Shown: positions 1-7,370 of the stretch, piece by piece
How positions within the stretch are numbered: the first letter of the stretch is position 1
Layout of the letters: each line of letters starts with the position of its first letter
Source of the DNA: DASPKM01 sp036402175
Lineage (GTDB): Bacteria; Bacteroidota; Bacteroidia; Chitinophagales; Chitinophagaceae
Assembly: GCA_036402175.1 (NCBI GenBank)
Contig: DASWTK010000054.1
Span: forward strand, 1 to 64,000
Direction of reading: 5' to 3'
DNA length: 64,000 nt
Translations under genes and position numbers: made by a program
Notes under the pieces: generated by a model
The model's database searches: none
The model's input: only the letters and a program-made list of their open reading frames with translations
Told to the model about the DNA's origin: nothing

Positions 1-22
1 CCACGTCTCATTAATATTATTT

Positions 23-799
23 ATGAGCTCCATTTTATTTAAAATCGACAAGGGTGTAGGATTTATTACACTCAACCGGCCGGATAAACTCAATTCATTT
101 AATCGCGAAATGGCATTACAGCTTCAGGCGACGCTGGATGAGTGTGCCAACGATGCGACTGTAAGAGCGGTTCTGATCACCGGAGCCGGCAAGGGATTCT
201 GCGCCGGCCAGGATCTTGCGGAAGTGGCCGACAAACATGGACCCGGTTTTGATGTGATCCTATCCGAGCATTATAATCCGATCGTGATGCGCATAAGATC
301 GCTTCAGAAGCCGGTGCTGGCAGCAGTGAACGGTGTTGCCGCGGGCGCGGGAGCCAACATCGCGCTTTGTTGCGACATTGTAATTGCCGCGCAATCTGCT
401 TCCTTTATCCAGGCGTTTTCGAAAATAGGATTGATACCCGATAGCGGAGGAACGTTTACATTACCACGACTGATCGGCTGGCAAAGGGCATCTGCCCTGA
501 TGATGCTTGGTGAAAAAGTTCCGGCTACAGAAGCAGAGCGCATAGGAATGATCTACAAGGTGATCCCGGATGATGTCTTTACCGATGAAGCTTTGAAGCT
601 TGCTTATGCACTCGCGCATATGCCTACCCGCGGATTGGCATTTACAAAAGAAGCGCTGCAGCTTTCTTTTCATAATACTTTTGAGAACCAGTTGCAGGAC
701 GAGGATATATTGCAGAACCGCGCTGCGCATACGCACGATTATAAAGAAGGCGTAGCAGCGTTTCTTGAAAAGCGTCAGCCTGTTTTTAAAGGAGAATAA
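23..799 (+). CDS. paaG: Enoyl-CoA hydratase/isomerase family protein, PaaG-like
   Basis: Crotonase-fold protein of 258 aa, the usual length. In the phenylacetyl-CoA pathway PaaG isomerises the ring-1,2-epoxide to the oxepin-CoA. The sequence shows the first oxyanion-hole segment (GKGFCAGQDL, near residues 57-66), the second (AAGAGANIAL, near 106-115) and GLIPDSGGTF near 140, whose Asp matches the catalytic Asp of PaaG. The next two genes, paaI- and paaY-like, support the assignment to phenylacetate degradation rather than fatty-acid oxidation. The stop-like TAA at 12-14 could end an upstream cluster gene outside the window. PaaB/PaaG subtypes are hard to separate without alignment, so the symbol is likely but not certain. 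Confidence 0.85.
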   Translation: MSSILFKIDKGVGFITLNRPDKLNSFNREMALQLQATLDECANDATVRAVLITGAGKGFCAGQDLAEVADKHGPGFDVILSEHYNPIVMRIRSLQKPVLAAVNGVAAGAGANIALCCDIVIAAQSASFIQAFSKIGLIPDSGGTFTLPRLIGWQRASALMMLGEKVPATEAERIGMIYKVIPDDVFTDEALKLAYALAHMPTRGLAFTKEALQLSFHNTFENQLQDEDILQNRAAHTHDYKEGVAAFLEKRQPVFKGE

Positions 800-803
800 A
801 TGC

Positions 804-1223
804 ATGGAAAAATCTAAAGCCACACGGATCGTTGACCTCATGATGGAAAAGGATATGTTTTCGCAATGGCTGGGCATTGAGCGGTTGAATGAGGATGCGG
901 GCAGCTGTAAATTGCAGATGAAGGTGAGGGAAGAAATGTGCAACGGATTTGGCATCGCACACGGCGGCATTACCTATTCACTTGCCGACAGCGCGCTGGC
1001 CTTTGCTTCCAACAGTCATGGCAGGCAGGCTGTTTCCATAGAAACTTCCATTTCACACATACAACCATTAAAAGCGGGCGATGTGATCATTGCAACGGCA
1101 GAAGAGAAAAGTCGAACCAACCGCATTGGCATTTATGAAGTGCGCATTGAAAGACCAGGCGGCGAAACCGTTGCGCTATTTAAAGGAACAGTATTCAGAA
1201 AGGAATCGGAGTGGAATGATTAA
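804..1223 (+). CDS. paaI: PaaI-type hotdog-fold acyl-CoA thioesterase
   Basis: A 139-aa hotdog thioesterase. PaaI hydrolyses phenylacetyl-CoA and hydroxylated derivatives and is thought to rescue CoA from dead-end thioesters. The signature HGGITYSLADSALAFA near residue 50 matches the PaaI catalytic segment, including the active-site Asp. The open frame extends upstream to 765, but the ATG at 804 is chosen because GGAGAA (791-796) lies 7 nt before it and the protein then has the family's length. The gap to paaG is 4 nt, so the genes are probably co-transcribed. Confidence 0.85.
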   Translation: MEKSKATRIVDLMMEKDMFSQWLGIERLNEDAGSCKLQMKVREEMCNGFGIAHGGITYSLADSALAFASNSHGRQAVSIETSISHIQPLKAGDVIIATAEEKSRTNRIGIYEVRIERPGGETVALFKGTVFRKESEWND

Positions 1224-1252
1224 CATCCAATCTTCATCTCAATACACCATTC

Positions 1253-1858
1253 ATGTTTTATTCTTTCAAGGGCTTTATACCGGTAATTCACGAAACGTCT
1301 TTCGTTCATCCGCTTGCTGCAGTTACCGGTAATGTTACTATCGGCAGGAATGTCTATATCGGACCAGGCGCTGCAATCAGGGGCGATTGGGGCGAGATTA
1401 TTATTGAGGATGGCTGTAATATCCAGGAAAGCTGTACCATTCACATGTTTCCGGGAGTAACAGTTGTATTGAAGGAGGGCGCGCACATTGGTCATGGAGC
1501 AATTGTGCACGGCGCCATCATTGGAAAAAACTGCCTGGTTGGAATGAACAGCGTTATCATGGACAACGTTGAGCTGGGCGATGAATGCATTGTAGGCGCG
1601 CTCTCATTCATAAAAGCCGATGAAAAAATTCCTGCCCGTAGCCTTGTCGCCGGTAATCCGGGAAAGATCATCAAACAGGTGAGTGATGAAATGATAACAT
1701 GGAAGTCAGAAGGGACCAGGCTTTACCAATCGCTGGCGGGCGATATGCTGACTACCTGGATGGTTTGTGATCCGTTGACATCTCCCGATCCCAACAAGCC
1801 ATCGCAGGAAACTTTGTACAGGACATGGAATGAAATAAAAGGAAAAAGCGCGAAGTAG
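1253..1858 (+). CDS. paaY: PaaY-like left-handed beta-helix protein (gamma-carbonic anhydrase family)
   Basis: A 201-aa hexapeptide-repeat protein. The repeats run from about residue 18 to 140, and the gamma-class His segment GHIGHGAIVHG-type occurs near 80-90 (here AHIGHGAIVHG). Length and N-terminus (GFIPVIHETSFVHP) resemble PaaY of phenylacetate clusters, which is reported to act as a thioesterase on ring-opened dead-end CoA products. It lies 29 nt after paaI on the same strand. A housekeeping gamma-carbonic anhydrase (YrdA type) is the alternative, but the extra C-terminal 40 residues and the neighbours favour PaaY. Confidence 0.8.
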   Translation: MFYSFKGFIPVIHETSFVHPLAAVTGNVTIGRNVYIGPGAAIRGDWGEIIIEDGCNIQESCTIHMFPGVTVVLKEGAHIGHGAIVHGAIIGKNCLVGMNSVIMDNVELGDECIVGALSFIKADEKIPARSLVAGNPGKIIKQVSDEMITWKSEGTRLYQSLAGDMLTTWMVCDPLTSPDPNKPSQETLYRTWNEIKGKSAK

Positions 1859-1894
1859 ATTGTAACGTGCGCGCTCACTGAAATCAATAACTGA

Positions 1895-2239
1895 TCAACG
1901 ATCGTCTTTCCACAACAAAGCGCCATGCTGGGCTGCCTGGTAAAAATCTGTACAGGTGCTGTCGCCATAACCGGTAATGCCACCCGAAGGGGCGCAAACG
2001 TAATTGCAATTTGCGTCAAATACTTTTACAAGCTGATCGCAACAGGCCGCGCTGAACAGGTACACGCGCCTTCCGCCATAATCCCAGGCATGCACCTGGA
2101 TGGGCGGGTCGGTTTTTGGTAATTTTTTGATGGAATCGATCTTCAGTTGTATGCAGGGCGGAATGGGAATCTCTTCTTTTTTGGTGCAATAAGCAGCAAC
2201 CAGCGAAATAATGAAAACTGTCAGGATTATGAATCGCAT
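1895..2239 (-). CDS. Small secreted or lipid-anchored cysteine-rich protein (DUF6970-like)
   Basis: A 114-aa protein with an N-terminal hydrophobic segment ending at Cys18, probably a signal peptide. Tyr at -1 makes the lipobox imperfect. The mature part is rich in Cys, with the segments SAACCDQLVKVFD and NYVCAPSGGITGYGDSTC. This pattern resembles a small uncharacterised family of Bacteroidota lipoproteins (DUF6970); the family name is from memory and unchecked. Function unknown. It converges on paaY with 36 nt between the stop codons and is divergent from obgE. Confidence 0.6.
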   Translation of the reverse strand: MRFIILTVFIISLVAAYCTKKEEIPIPPCIQLKIDSIKKLPKTDPPIQVHAWDYGGRRVYLFSAACCDQLVKVFDANCNYVCAPSGGITGYGDSTCTDFYQAAQHGALLWKDDR

Positions 2240-2349
2240 AGAAATTTAAATAGTTTACAGTCACCGGTAAGCAAACGCGGTAAAGCTAACAAACATTGCA
2301 CTTCTTACAGCCATCCGCCTCACTTTATTACTCTTGGCTTTTAGTTCAG

Positions 2350-2357
2350 TACTTTCG
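2350..2357 (+). promoter_or_regulatory. Putative -7 promoter element for obgE
   Basis: TACTTTCG resembles the Bacteroidota -7 element TAnnTTTG. It lies 21 nt before the GTG at 2379. Its position downstream of the TTG at 2334 argues that the longer reading frame is not translated from there. No clear -33 TTTG was found. Confidence 0.45.
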
Positions 2358-2378
2358 CAGTTAACTGAATTAGTAATT

Positions 2379-3371
2379 GTGTCGGAAAAAAACTTTATAG
2401 ATTATATACGCATTTTCTGCCGGAGCGGGCATGGTGGCGCGGGCAGCAAGCATTTTATGCGCACAAAATTCAACCCAACCGCGGGTCCCGATGGAGGCGA
2501 TGGAGGACGTGGCGGCCACATCATTCTGCGGGGTAATAAAAATCTGTGGACATTGCTTCACCTGAGGTATTACAAAAATGTACTGGCCGAGAATGGAGAA
2601 GGAGGAAGCGGCAACAATTGCACTGGCAGAAGCGGAAAGGATGTTTACATCGATGTTCCCCTGGGGACCATTGCGCGTGACGAGGAAACCGGCAAACAGG
2701 AAGCCGAGATAATGGAAGATGGCCAGGAAGTGATCTGGATAAAAGGAGGAAGAGGCGGACTTGGAAATGCGAGCTTCGCTACGGCTACTAACCAGGCCCC
2801 GGAATACGCTCAACCAGGCGAAGCTGGCCTTGAGGGCTGGAAAACCCTCGAGCTGAAAGTGCTTGCCGATGTGGGATTGGTTGGATTTCCAAATGCCGGT
2901 AAATCGACCCTGTTGTCGGTGATCACAGCCGCCCGTCCCAAGATCGCCGATTATGCATTCACAACGCTCACCCCCCAGTTGGGAATGGTTGAATACCGCG
3001 ACGGCAAATCATTCTGCATTGCCGATCTGCCCGGGATTATAGAAGGCGCCGCCGAGGGCAAAGGACTGGGGCATCGCTTTCTAAGGCACATTGAACGCAA
3101 TTCAATTTTGCTGTTGCTTATCCCGGCCGACAGCGCGGACCATAAAAAAGAATTTGAAATTTTATTGAAGGAACTGGAAGAGTATAACGCGGAGCTGATG
3201 CACAAGCAGATCATCATTGCCGTAAGTAAAAGCGATATGCTTGACGATGAGCTCAGGGCGGCAATTTCAAGGGAGTTACCGGCCGATGTTCCGCATGTTT
3301 TTATTTCATCGCTTACTAAAGAGGGCCTGACGCAGCTGAAAGACCTGTTATGGAAAGTGCTGAATGAATAG
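2379..3371 (+). CDS. obgE: GTPase ObgE/CgtA
   Basis: Essential Obg-family GTPase tied to 50S ribosome assembly and stress signalling. The N-terminal glycine-rich Obg domain (residues 1-160) contains GGDGGRGGH and KGGRGGLGNASF. The G domain has G1 GFPNAGKS, G3 DLPGIIEGA and G4 SKSD. The frame is open from a TTG at 2334, but homologues begin near FIDYIRIF. The GTG at 2379 gives a 330-aa protein of normal length, and a promoter-like -7 element overlaps the longer version, so GTG is taken as the start. No C-terminal TGS or OCT domain is present, as usual in this phylum. Confidence 0.93.
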   Translation: MSEKNFIDYIRIFCRSGHGGAGSKHFMRTKFNPTAGPDGGDGGRGGHIILRGNKNLWTLLHLRYYKNVLAENGEGGSGNNCTGRSGKDVYIDVPLGTIARDEETGKQEAEIMEDGQEVIWIKGGRGGLGNASFATATNQAPEYAQPGEAGLEGWKTLELKVLADVGLVGFPNAGKSTLLSVITAARPKIADYAFTTLTPQLGMVEYRDGKSFCIADLPGIIEGAAEGKGLGHRFLRHIERNSILLLLIPADSADHKKEFEILLKELEEYNAELMHKQIIIAVSKSDMLDDELRAAISRELPADVPHVFISSLTKEGLTQLKDLLWKVLNE

Positions 3372-3397
3372 TACTTTTCTATAGTAAAACAATATCT

Positions 3398-5815
3398 ATG
3401 AAATTTTTGGGAATCCTCCTCACCAGGCTTACCCTTCTGCTAAAGGTTGCCTGGCTGTTGATGCCTGCGATCGTGTTCCTGTTCCTCACCTACCTCTGTT
3501 TGTGGAGCCTCGATCAGGGAGAGGACGTTTTGGTTTCCACTCTTGAAAAACTACCTGTTGATAAAATCGGGTGGGTTGTACTGGTGGCTTTGCTTTTCTG
3601 GGTACTGGTAACCTGGTATTCCAGCCGGGTGCTCGTGTATCGCAAATCATCTTTGCACGAAGGTTCGAAAACCTTTGCCTTTCACGCGCCACGATTGTTC
3701 GGTTTCCTGGGATTCAGCATGGTGTGGATCGCTATAACAAGATTAAAAGTTCCTGAAACAAACGCGCTTCCCACTTTAGGCAATGCAAACAAAGCCTGGA
3801 TTTTACTGGTGGTTTCGGCAGTTGCATATGTTGTGCTTTATTATTTTTTCAAGTGGATCAGGGATCATGCATTATTACCGGGACTGCATAAAAAACTTCA
3901 CAGGGATATCCCGGCCGACAAAGACTTATCACTTTCCACAAAAGCCGAAAAAAAAGAGCAACGGCTTTTTGCTGCTATTTATATCGGATTGGCTATCGCG
4001 GTAGTGCTGCTGCTGATCCTGAATTACGTGTATTCGCGACCGGTAGTACTGTTCTGGTCCATCATCATCCTTCAACTTCTGTTTCTTTTCCTTGTGGTCA
4101 TCCGGAGGGGGCGACTGCCATTTGGAAATTTTCCGCTTGATATTAACAAGGAAGCCTGGATGGAACAATGGAAACAGCACAAACATAAATGGGAACCTGC
4201 CTGGCTTGGGAAAGTTTTATACCATACCAATGTTTCGTTACGGGAGCGTATATTCTTTTATGTATTCAATGCCTTCTCATTAATTGCATTGTTTTTTTAT
4301 TTCAAGGCCATCGTAGACCTGGGTTATGCAAACTCAATCGGAACGCTTTCACTTGTATTGCTGGCGTTTGGGGTACTTGTTGGCTTTTTCGCCCTGCTTT
4401 CCATTTTATCGGTGATCTGGAAGATCAATCTTCATTTTGTACTGCTTGTTGCGGTACTGATAATGTCAAAAACCCGTGAGCCGCATTATACAAGGATAAC
4501 AGAAGCCAAAACATCCAACTTCCATCACGCAACCGAAAGACCTGACCTGCGCAATTATTTCTCGCGATGGGTGAGAGAGAGAAAAGACAAGATCTCGCAA
4601 TCGCGTGAATACCCTGTCTTTTTTGTATTGTCCGATGGTGGCGCTTCGCGGTCAGGTTATTGGGTGGCAGCGGCATTAGGGCGGTTGCAGGATGTGTCGA
4701 AAGGAAAGTTTTCCGATCACCTGTTCTGCCTTTCTGGTGCATCGGGAGGAGTAGTTGGCCAGGGTTCATTCTTTGCACTTCTAAACATGAAAGATGAAAT
4801 GCAGGGAAGAAGTTATGAAAAGGCCGCCAAGGATTATTTGCGCAACGACTTCCTTTCATTTACGCTGGCAAGAATGCTTGGCCCCGATTTCTTCAGGCCA
4901 TTAATACCGATCATCAACCTCGAAAATGTAAAGGACCGGGCCGGGGCGCTGGAGACCGCACTCGAAAGCGGTGTGCCGGATTCTGTACTACTCAAGAATA
5001 AATTGAGTTTGCCATTTTCGGTCTTCGTTCCGGGAAGAGGTGATAGTTTGATGCTTCCTGTTTTTTGTATCAACACCACAAGAATGCAGGATGGCAGGCC
5101 GGGCGTTGTCAGCAACATCAATATCCATAACCTGGCAGAGCGCGATTCGGCTTTCGGTCCCAGGCTTGATGTGATGGATTTTATAGAACCGGGGAAAGAC
5201 CTTCGATTGAGCACGGCGCTTATTCTTGGATCGAGGTTCCCTTATATCAGTCCGGCGGGAAGAATAGACGAGAAGCTCAGGAGGCGAAACGCAGGCAATG
5301 AACGTAAGGACACCTTGCGGTCGCATTATTTTGTTGATGGAGGATATTTTGATAATTCGGGCGCGGGCATCGTACACGAGATGCTGCTGGAGCTTGAAGA
5401 ACTAAGAAAGGCGCTGGTGGAAGACAGCAGCGGCAACCACCAGTATCTTCAGAAAATAAAATTCTATGTTATTCATATAACGAACGGGCCAATAGGAAAT
5501 CCATCGGTGCAGGAAGTGAATTTTCTGAATAATGACCTTTTTGCGCCATTGCTTACGTTAATCGGCGCTTATGGAACGCAGACTACGGTGAATGACTGGC
5601 GGTTGAGGAAACATCTTCAGTTGCTTTACCGGACCAGGACCGATACCCAGTATTACAAGCGGATCGATCTTTATAAAGGAGTAAAGCCCGACAGCCTTAC
5701 TTTCCCCATGAATTGGACAATTTCTAATTATTACCGTAAAAAGATGGATACACTGCTTGATAAAAGCAGACAGGTTGCATCGCTGGGAGCCTGGATGAGT
5801 GATTCGCTCAGGTAA
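3398..5815 (+). CDS. Large membrane-anchored patatin-like phospholipase
   Basis: An 805-aa protein. The first roughly 360 residues carry about eight to ten hydrophobic segments. A cytoplasmic or periplasmic patatin-type lipase domain follows. The catalytic elements are the glycine-rich oxyanion loop SDGGASRSG (near 412-420), the nucleophile elbow GASGG with Ser449, and the Asp of VDGGYFDNSG at Asp647. Patatins are Ser-Asp dyad lipid acyl hydrolases, so it probably acts on membrane phospholipids; substrate unknown. The combination of a long polytopic N-terminus with a patatin domain is unlike the usual single-domain or surface-porin patatins. Its last 8 nt overlap the convergent YbjQ-like gene. 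Confidence 0.8.
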   Translation: MKFLGILLTRLTLLLKVAWLLMPAIVFLFLTYLCLWSLDQGEDVLVSTLEKLPVDKIGWVVLVALLFWVLVTWYSSRVLVYRKSSLHEGSKTFAFHAPRLFGFLGFSMVWIAITRLKVPETNALPTLGNANKAWILLVVSAVAYVVLYYFFKWIRDHALLPGLHKKLHRDIPADKDLSLSTKAEKKEQRLFAAIYIGLAIAVVLLLILNYVYSRPVVLFWSIIILQLLFLFLVVIRRGRLPFGNFPLDINKEAWMEQWKQHKHKWEPAWLGKVLYHTNVSLRERIFFYVFNAFSLIALFFYFKAIVDLGYANSIGTLSLVLLAFGVLVGFFALLSILSVIWKINLHFVLLVAVLIMSKTREPHYTRITEAKTSNFHHATERPDLRNYFSRWVRERKDKISQSREYPVFFVLSDGGASRSGYWVAAALGRLQDVSKGKFSDHLFCLSGASGGVVGQGSFFALLNMKDEMQGRSYEKAAKDYLRNDFLSFTLARMLGPDFFRPLIPIINLENVKDRAGALETALESGVPDSVLLKNKLSLPFSVFVPGRGDSLMLPVFCINTTRMQDGRPGVVSNINIHNLAERDSAFGPRLDVMDFIEPGKDLRLSTALILGSRFPYISPAGRIDEKLRRRNAGNERKDTLRSHYFVDGGYFDNSGAGIVHEMLLELEELRKALVEDSSGNHQYLQKIKFYVIHITNGPIGNPSVQEVNFLNNDLFAPLLTLIGAYGTQTTVNDWRLRKHLQLLYRTRTDTQYYKRIDLYKGVKPDSLTFPMNWTISNYYRKKMDTLLDKSRQVASLGAWMSDSLR

Positions 5816-6128
5816 GTTTAACAGCAGTTCCGCTGGCGCTTACCATCAGCATACTGCCATTGGCGCCAACTGTTTCATAGTCCAGATCAATCCCTACAAT
5901 CGCATTTGCTCCGAGTCCCTGCGCCTTTTGGATCAGCTCATTCATCGCATACTGCTTTGCTTCTTCCAGTACTTTTTCATAAGTCCCGCTTCGGCCTCCG
6001 AAGAAATCCCGAAGTCCGCCGAGGATGTCTTTAAAAAAATTGGCGCCGATTATAGTTTGCGAAGTAACAACACCCAGGTATTGGGTGATATGCCGGCCCT
6101 CAATATTTGGAGTTGTAGTAACTATCAT
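5808..6128 (-). CDS. YbjQ/UPF0145 family protein
   Basis: A 106-aa YbjQ-type (DUF74) protein, sometimes called a heavy-metal-binding domain. The sequence shows the family hallmarks TTPNIEGRHITQYLGVVTSQ at the N-terminus, ARxxAxxELxxxAxxLGANAIVGIDLDYE in the middle (here AKQYAMNELIQKAQGLGANA) and a final hydrophobic strand ending in GTAVKL. The family forms pentameric assemblies, and its function is unresolved. It overlaps the 3' end of the patatin gene by 8 nt on the opposite strand and lies directly upstream of the GH18 gene. Confidence 0.88.
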   Translation of the reverse strand: MIVTTTPNIEGRHITQYLGVVTSQTIIGANFFKDILGGLRDFFGGRSGTYEKVLEEAKQYAMNELIQKAQGLGANAIVGIDLDYETVGANGSMLMVSASGTAVKLT

Positions 6129-6146
6129 AAAATTCGCTTTAGTATA

Positions 6147-7205
6147 TTAATATGCCCTTCCAATGGTATCGCAAACAGCTTTCAGTAATGATGTTGCATC
6201 ATGAGTATCGTGCCATTTCTCCCACATCATCACTCCATTGGCTGTATTTTTCGCAAGCATTGCCTTTTTCTTCGTGGTAGGCTGCCCGTTATAATAAATG
6301 GTATAAGGCGACGGATATCCTGACGATGTTACGATGGCTGAATCTGAAAGCGCACTTCCTCCCAGGCTGAGGATCTGGCCGTAACTCAGCACAGTATTGG
6401 TTTGAGTAATGCCGGACGGTCTGCCATATGCCGGAATGCCCAATACCGCTTTTTGCTTTGGCATGCCTCGTGTGCCGATCCAGTAACTGAGGCAGGTTTG
6501 AGCCAACGTCAGATCTGAATGATGGCGATAAGGAGTGGTGGTGCTGAAATCGTCGTATGCCATTATATTGAACCAGTCAACGTAATTAAAAAGCTCTGTT
6601 TTGATCGCATCCCTTATGGCGCCCGCGTATTTGCCCGCGGTGATGGCGGCAGTGAGGTAATATTTACCATCACGGTGGCAGGAATCGCTCAGTTCTTTCA
6701 TCAATTCAGTAAAAGTGACATCTGTACCATCGGAGGTTCTTGGGAATTCCCAATCCATATCCACCCCATGTAACTGATGACCGCGCACAACGTTCATTAC
6801 ATCCCTGATAAAGCTGTTTCGCTTCCCGGCAGTAGCTGCCATGTTCGTCCAGTCGGCATGACTTCCGTTAATGCTCAAAAATATTTTCGCATTGTTGTTC
6901 TTGGCTTTTGCGATCACTGCGCTGAATGTTGAAGGGCTGTTGATAACAACAGACCCGGTCGAAGTAACCGCTCCAAAGGCGTAATTCACTACATTGGTCA
7001 TTTTAAATTTTACATCGGGCACCGTTGCGGGATCGCGGTAATAAGGGAAATATCCAACTACCTTGAACCCAAAATCGGGCGGAGGCGTTATAACCACGGG
7101 TGGCACTGTTGGAGGAGGAGTTGGGTTTTCTTTCGTTTTTTTACAGGCAATGAACACAAGGGCGGCGGAAAAAGTGAACAGGATCTGCAGATAGTTTTTT
7201 TTCAT
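6147..7205 (-). CDS. GH18 glycoside hydrolase lipoprotein (chitinase-like)
   Basis: A 352-aa protein with a lipoprotein signal (LVFIAC, Cys21), a proline-rich linker (28-43) and a GH18 TIM barrel. The catalytic strand reads HGVDMDWEF with Asp149, Asp151 and the acid Glu153. The first Asp of the usual DxxDxDxE motif is His146 here. The barrel start VVGYFPYYRD, the SINGS strand near 111 and the AYDD segment after the catalytic strand also fit GH18. Probable role: surface-anchored cleavage of chitin, chitooligosaccharides or peptidoglycan-like beta-1,4-GlcNAc chains. It is a single gene with no polysaccharide-utilisation neighbours. Confidence 0.85.
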   Translation of the reverse strand: MKKNYLQILFTFSAALVFIACKKTKENPTPPPTVPPVVITPPPDFGFKVVGYFPYYRDPATVPDVKFKMTNVVNYAFGAVTSTGSVVINSPSTFSAVIAKAKNNNAKIFLSINGSHADWTNMAATAGKRNSFIRDVMNVVRGHQLHGVDMDWEFPRTSDGTDVTFTELMKELSDSCHRDGKYYLTAAITAGKYAGAIRDAIKTELFNYVDWFNIMAYDDFSTTTPYRHHSDLTLAQTCLSYWIGTRGMPKQKAVLGIPAYGRPSGITQTNTVLSYGQILSLGGSALSDSAIVTSSGYPSPYTIYYNGQPTTKKKAMLAKNTANGVMMWEKWHDTHDATSLLKAVCDTIGRAY

Positions 7206-7342
7206 GTAGCTGGTTTGGAACCGTTAAGATAATTTTTTGTTTTTAATAGGACAAAAACCTGCAACCATGCCTCCTGGAATAGCTACTAATTGGTAATGCG
7301 AGCCGGATGATCCACATCAGATGAATTAATCAATAAATCCAT

Positions 7343-7350
7343 TACGTTTG
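7343..7350 (+). promoter_or_regulatory. -7 promoter element of the S46 peptidase gene
   Basis: TACGTTTG is an exact match to TAnnTTTG, 20 nt before the ATG at 7371. No -33 TTTG was found at the expected distance. Confidence 0.5.
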
Positions 7351-7370
7351 TCAATATAAAATTCAGCTTT

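Noticed and set aside
1..22. Tail of an upstream gene ending at TAA 12-14
   Set aside because: Only four codons are visible, too few to support any gene.
461..970. Minus-strand ORF of 169 aa over paaG and paaI
   Set aside because: Antisense shadow of two well-supported genes with no family features.
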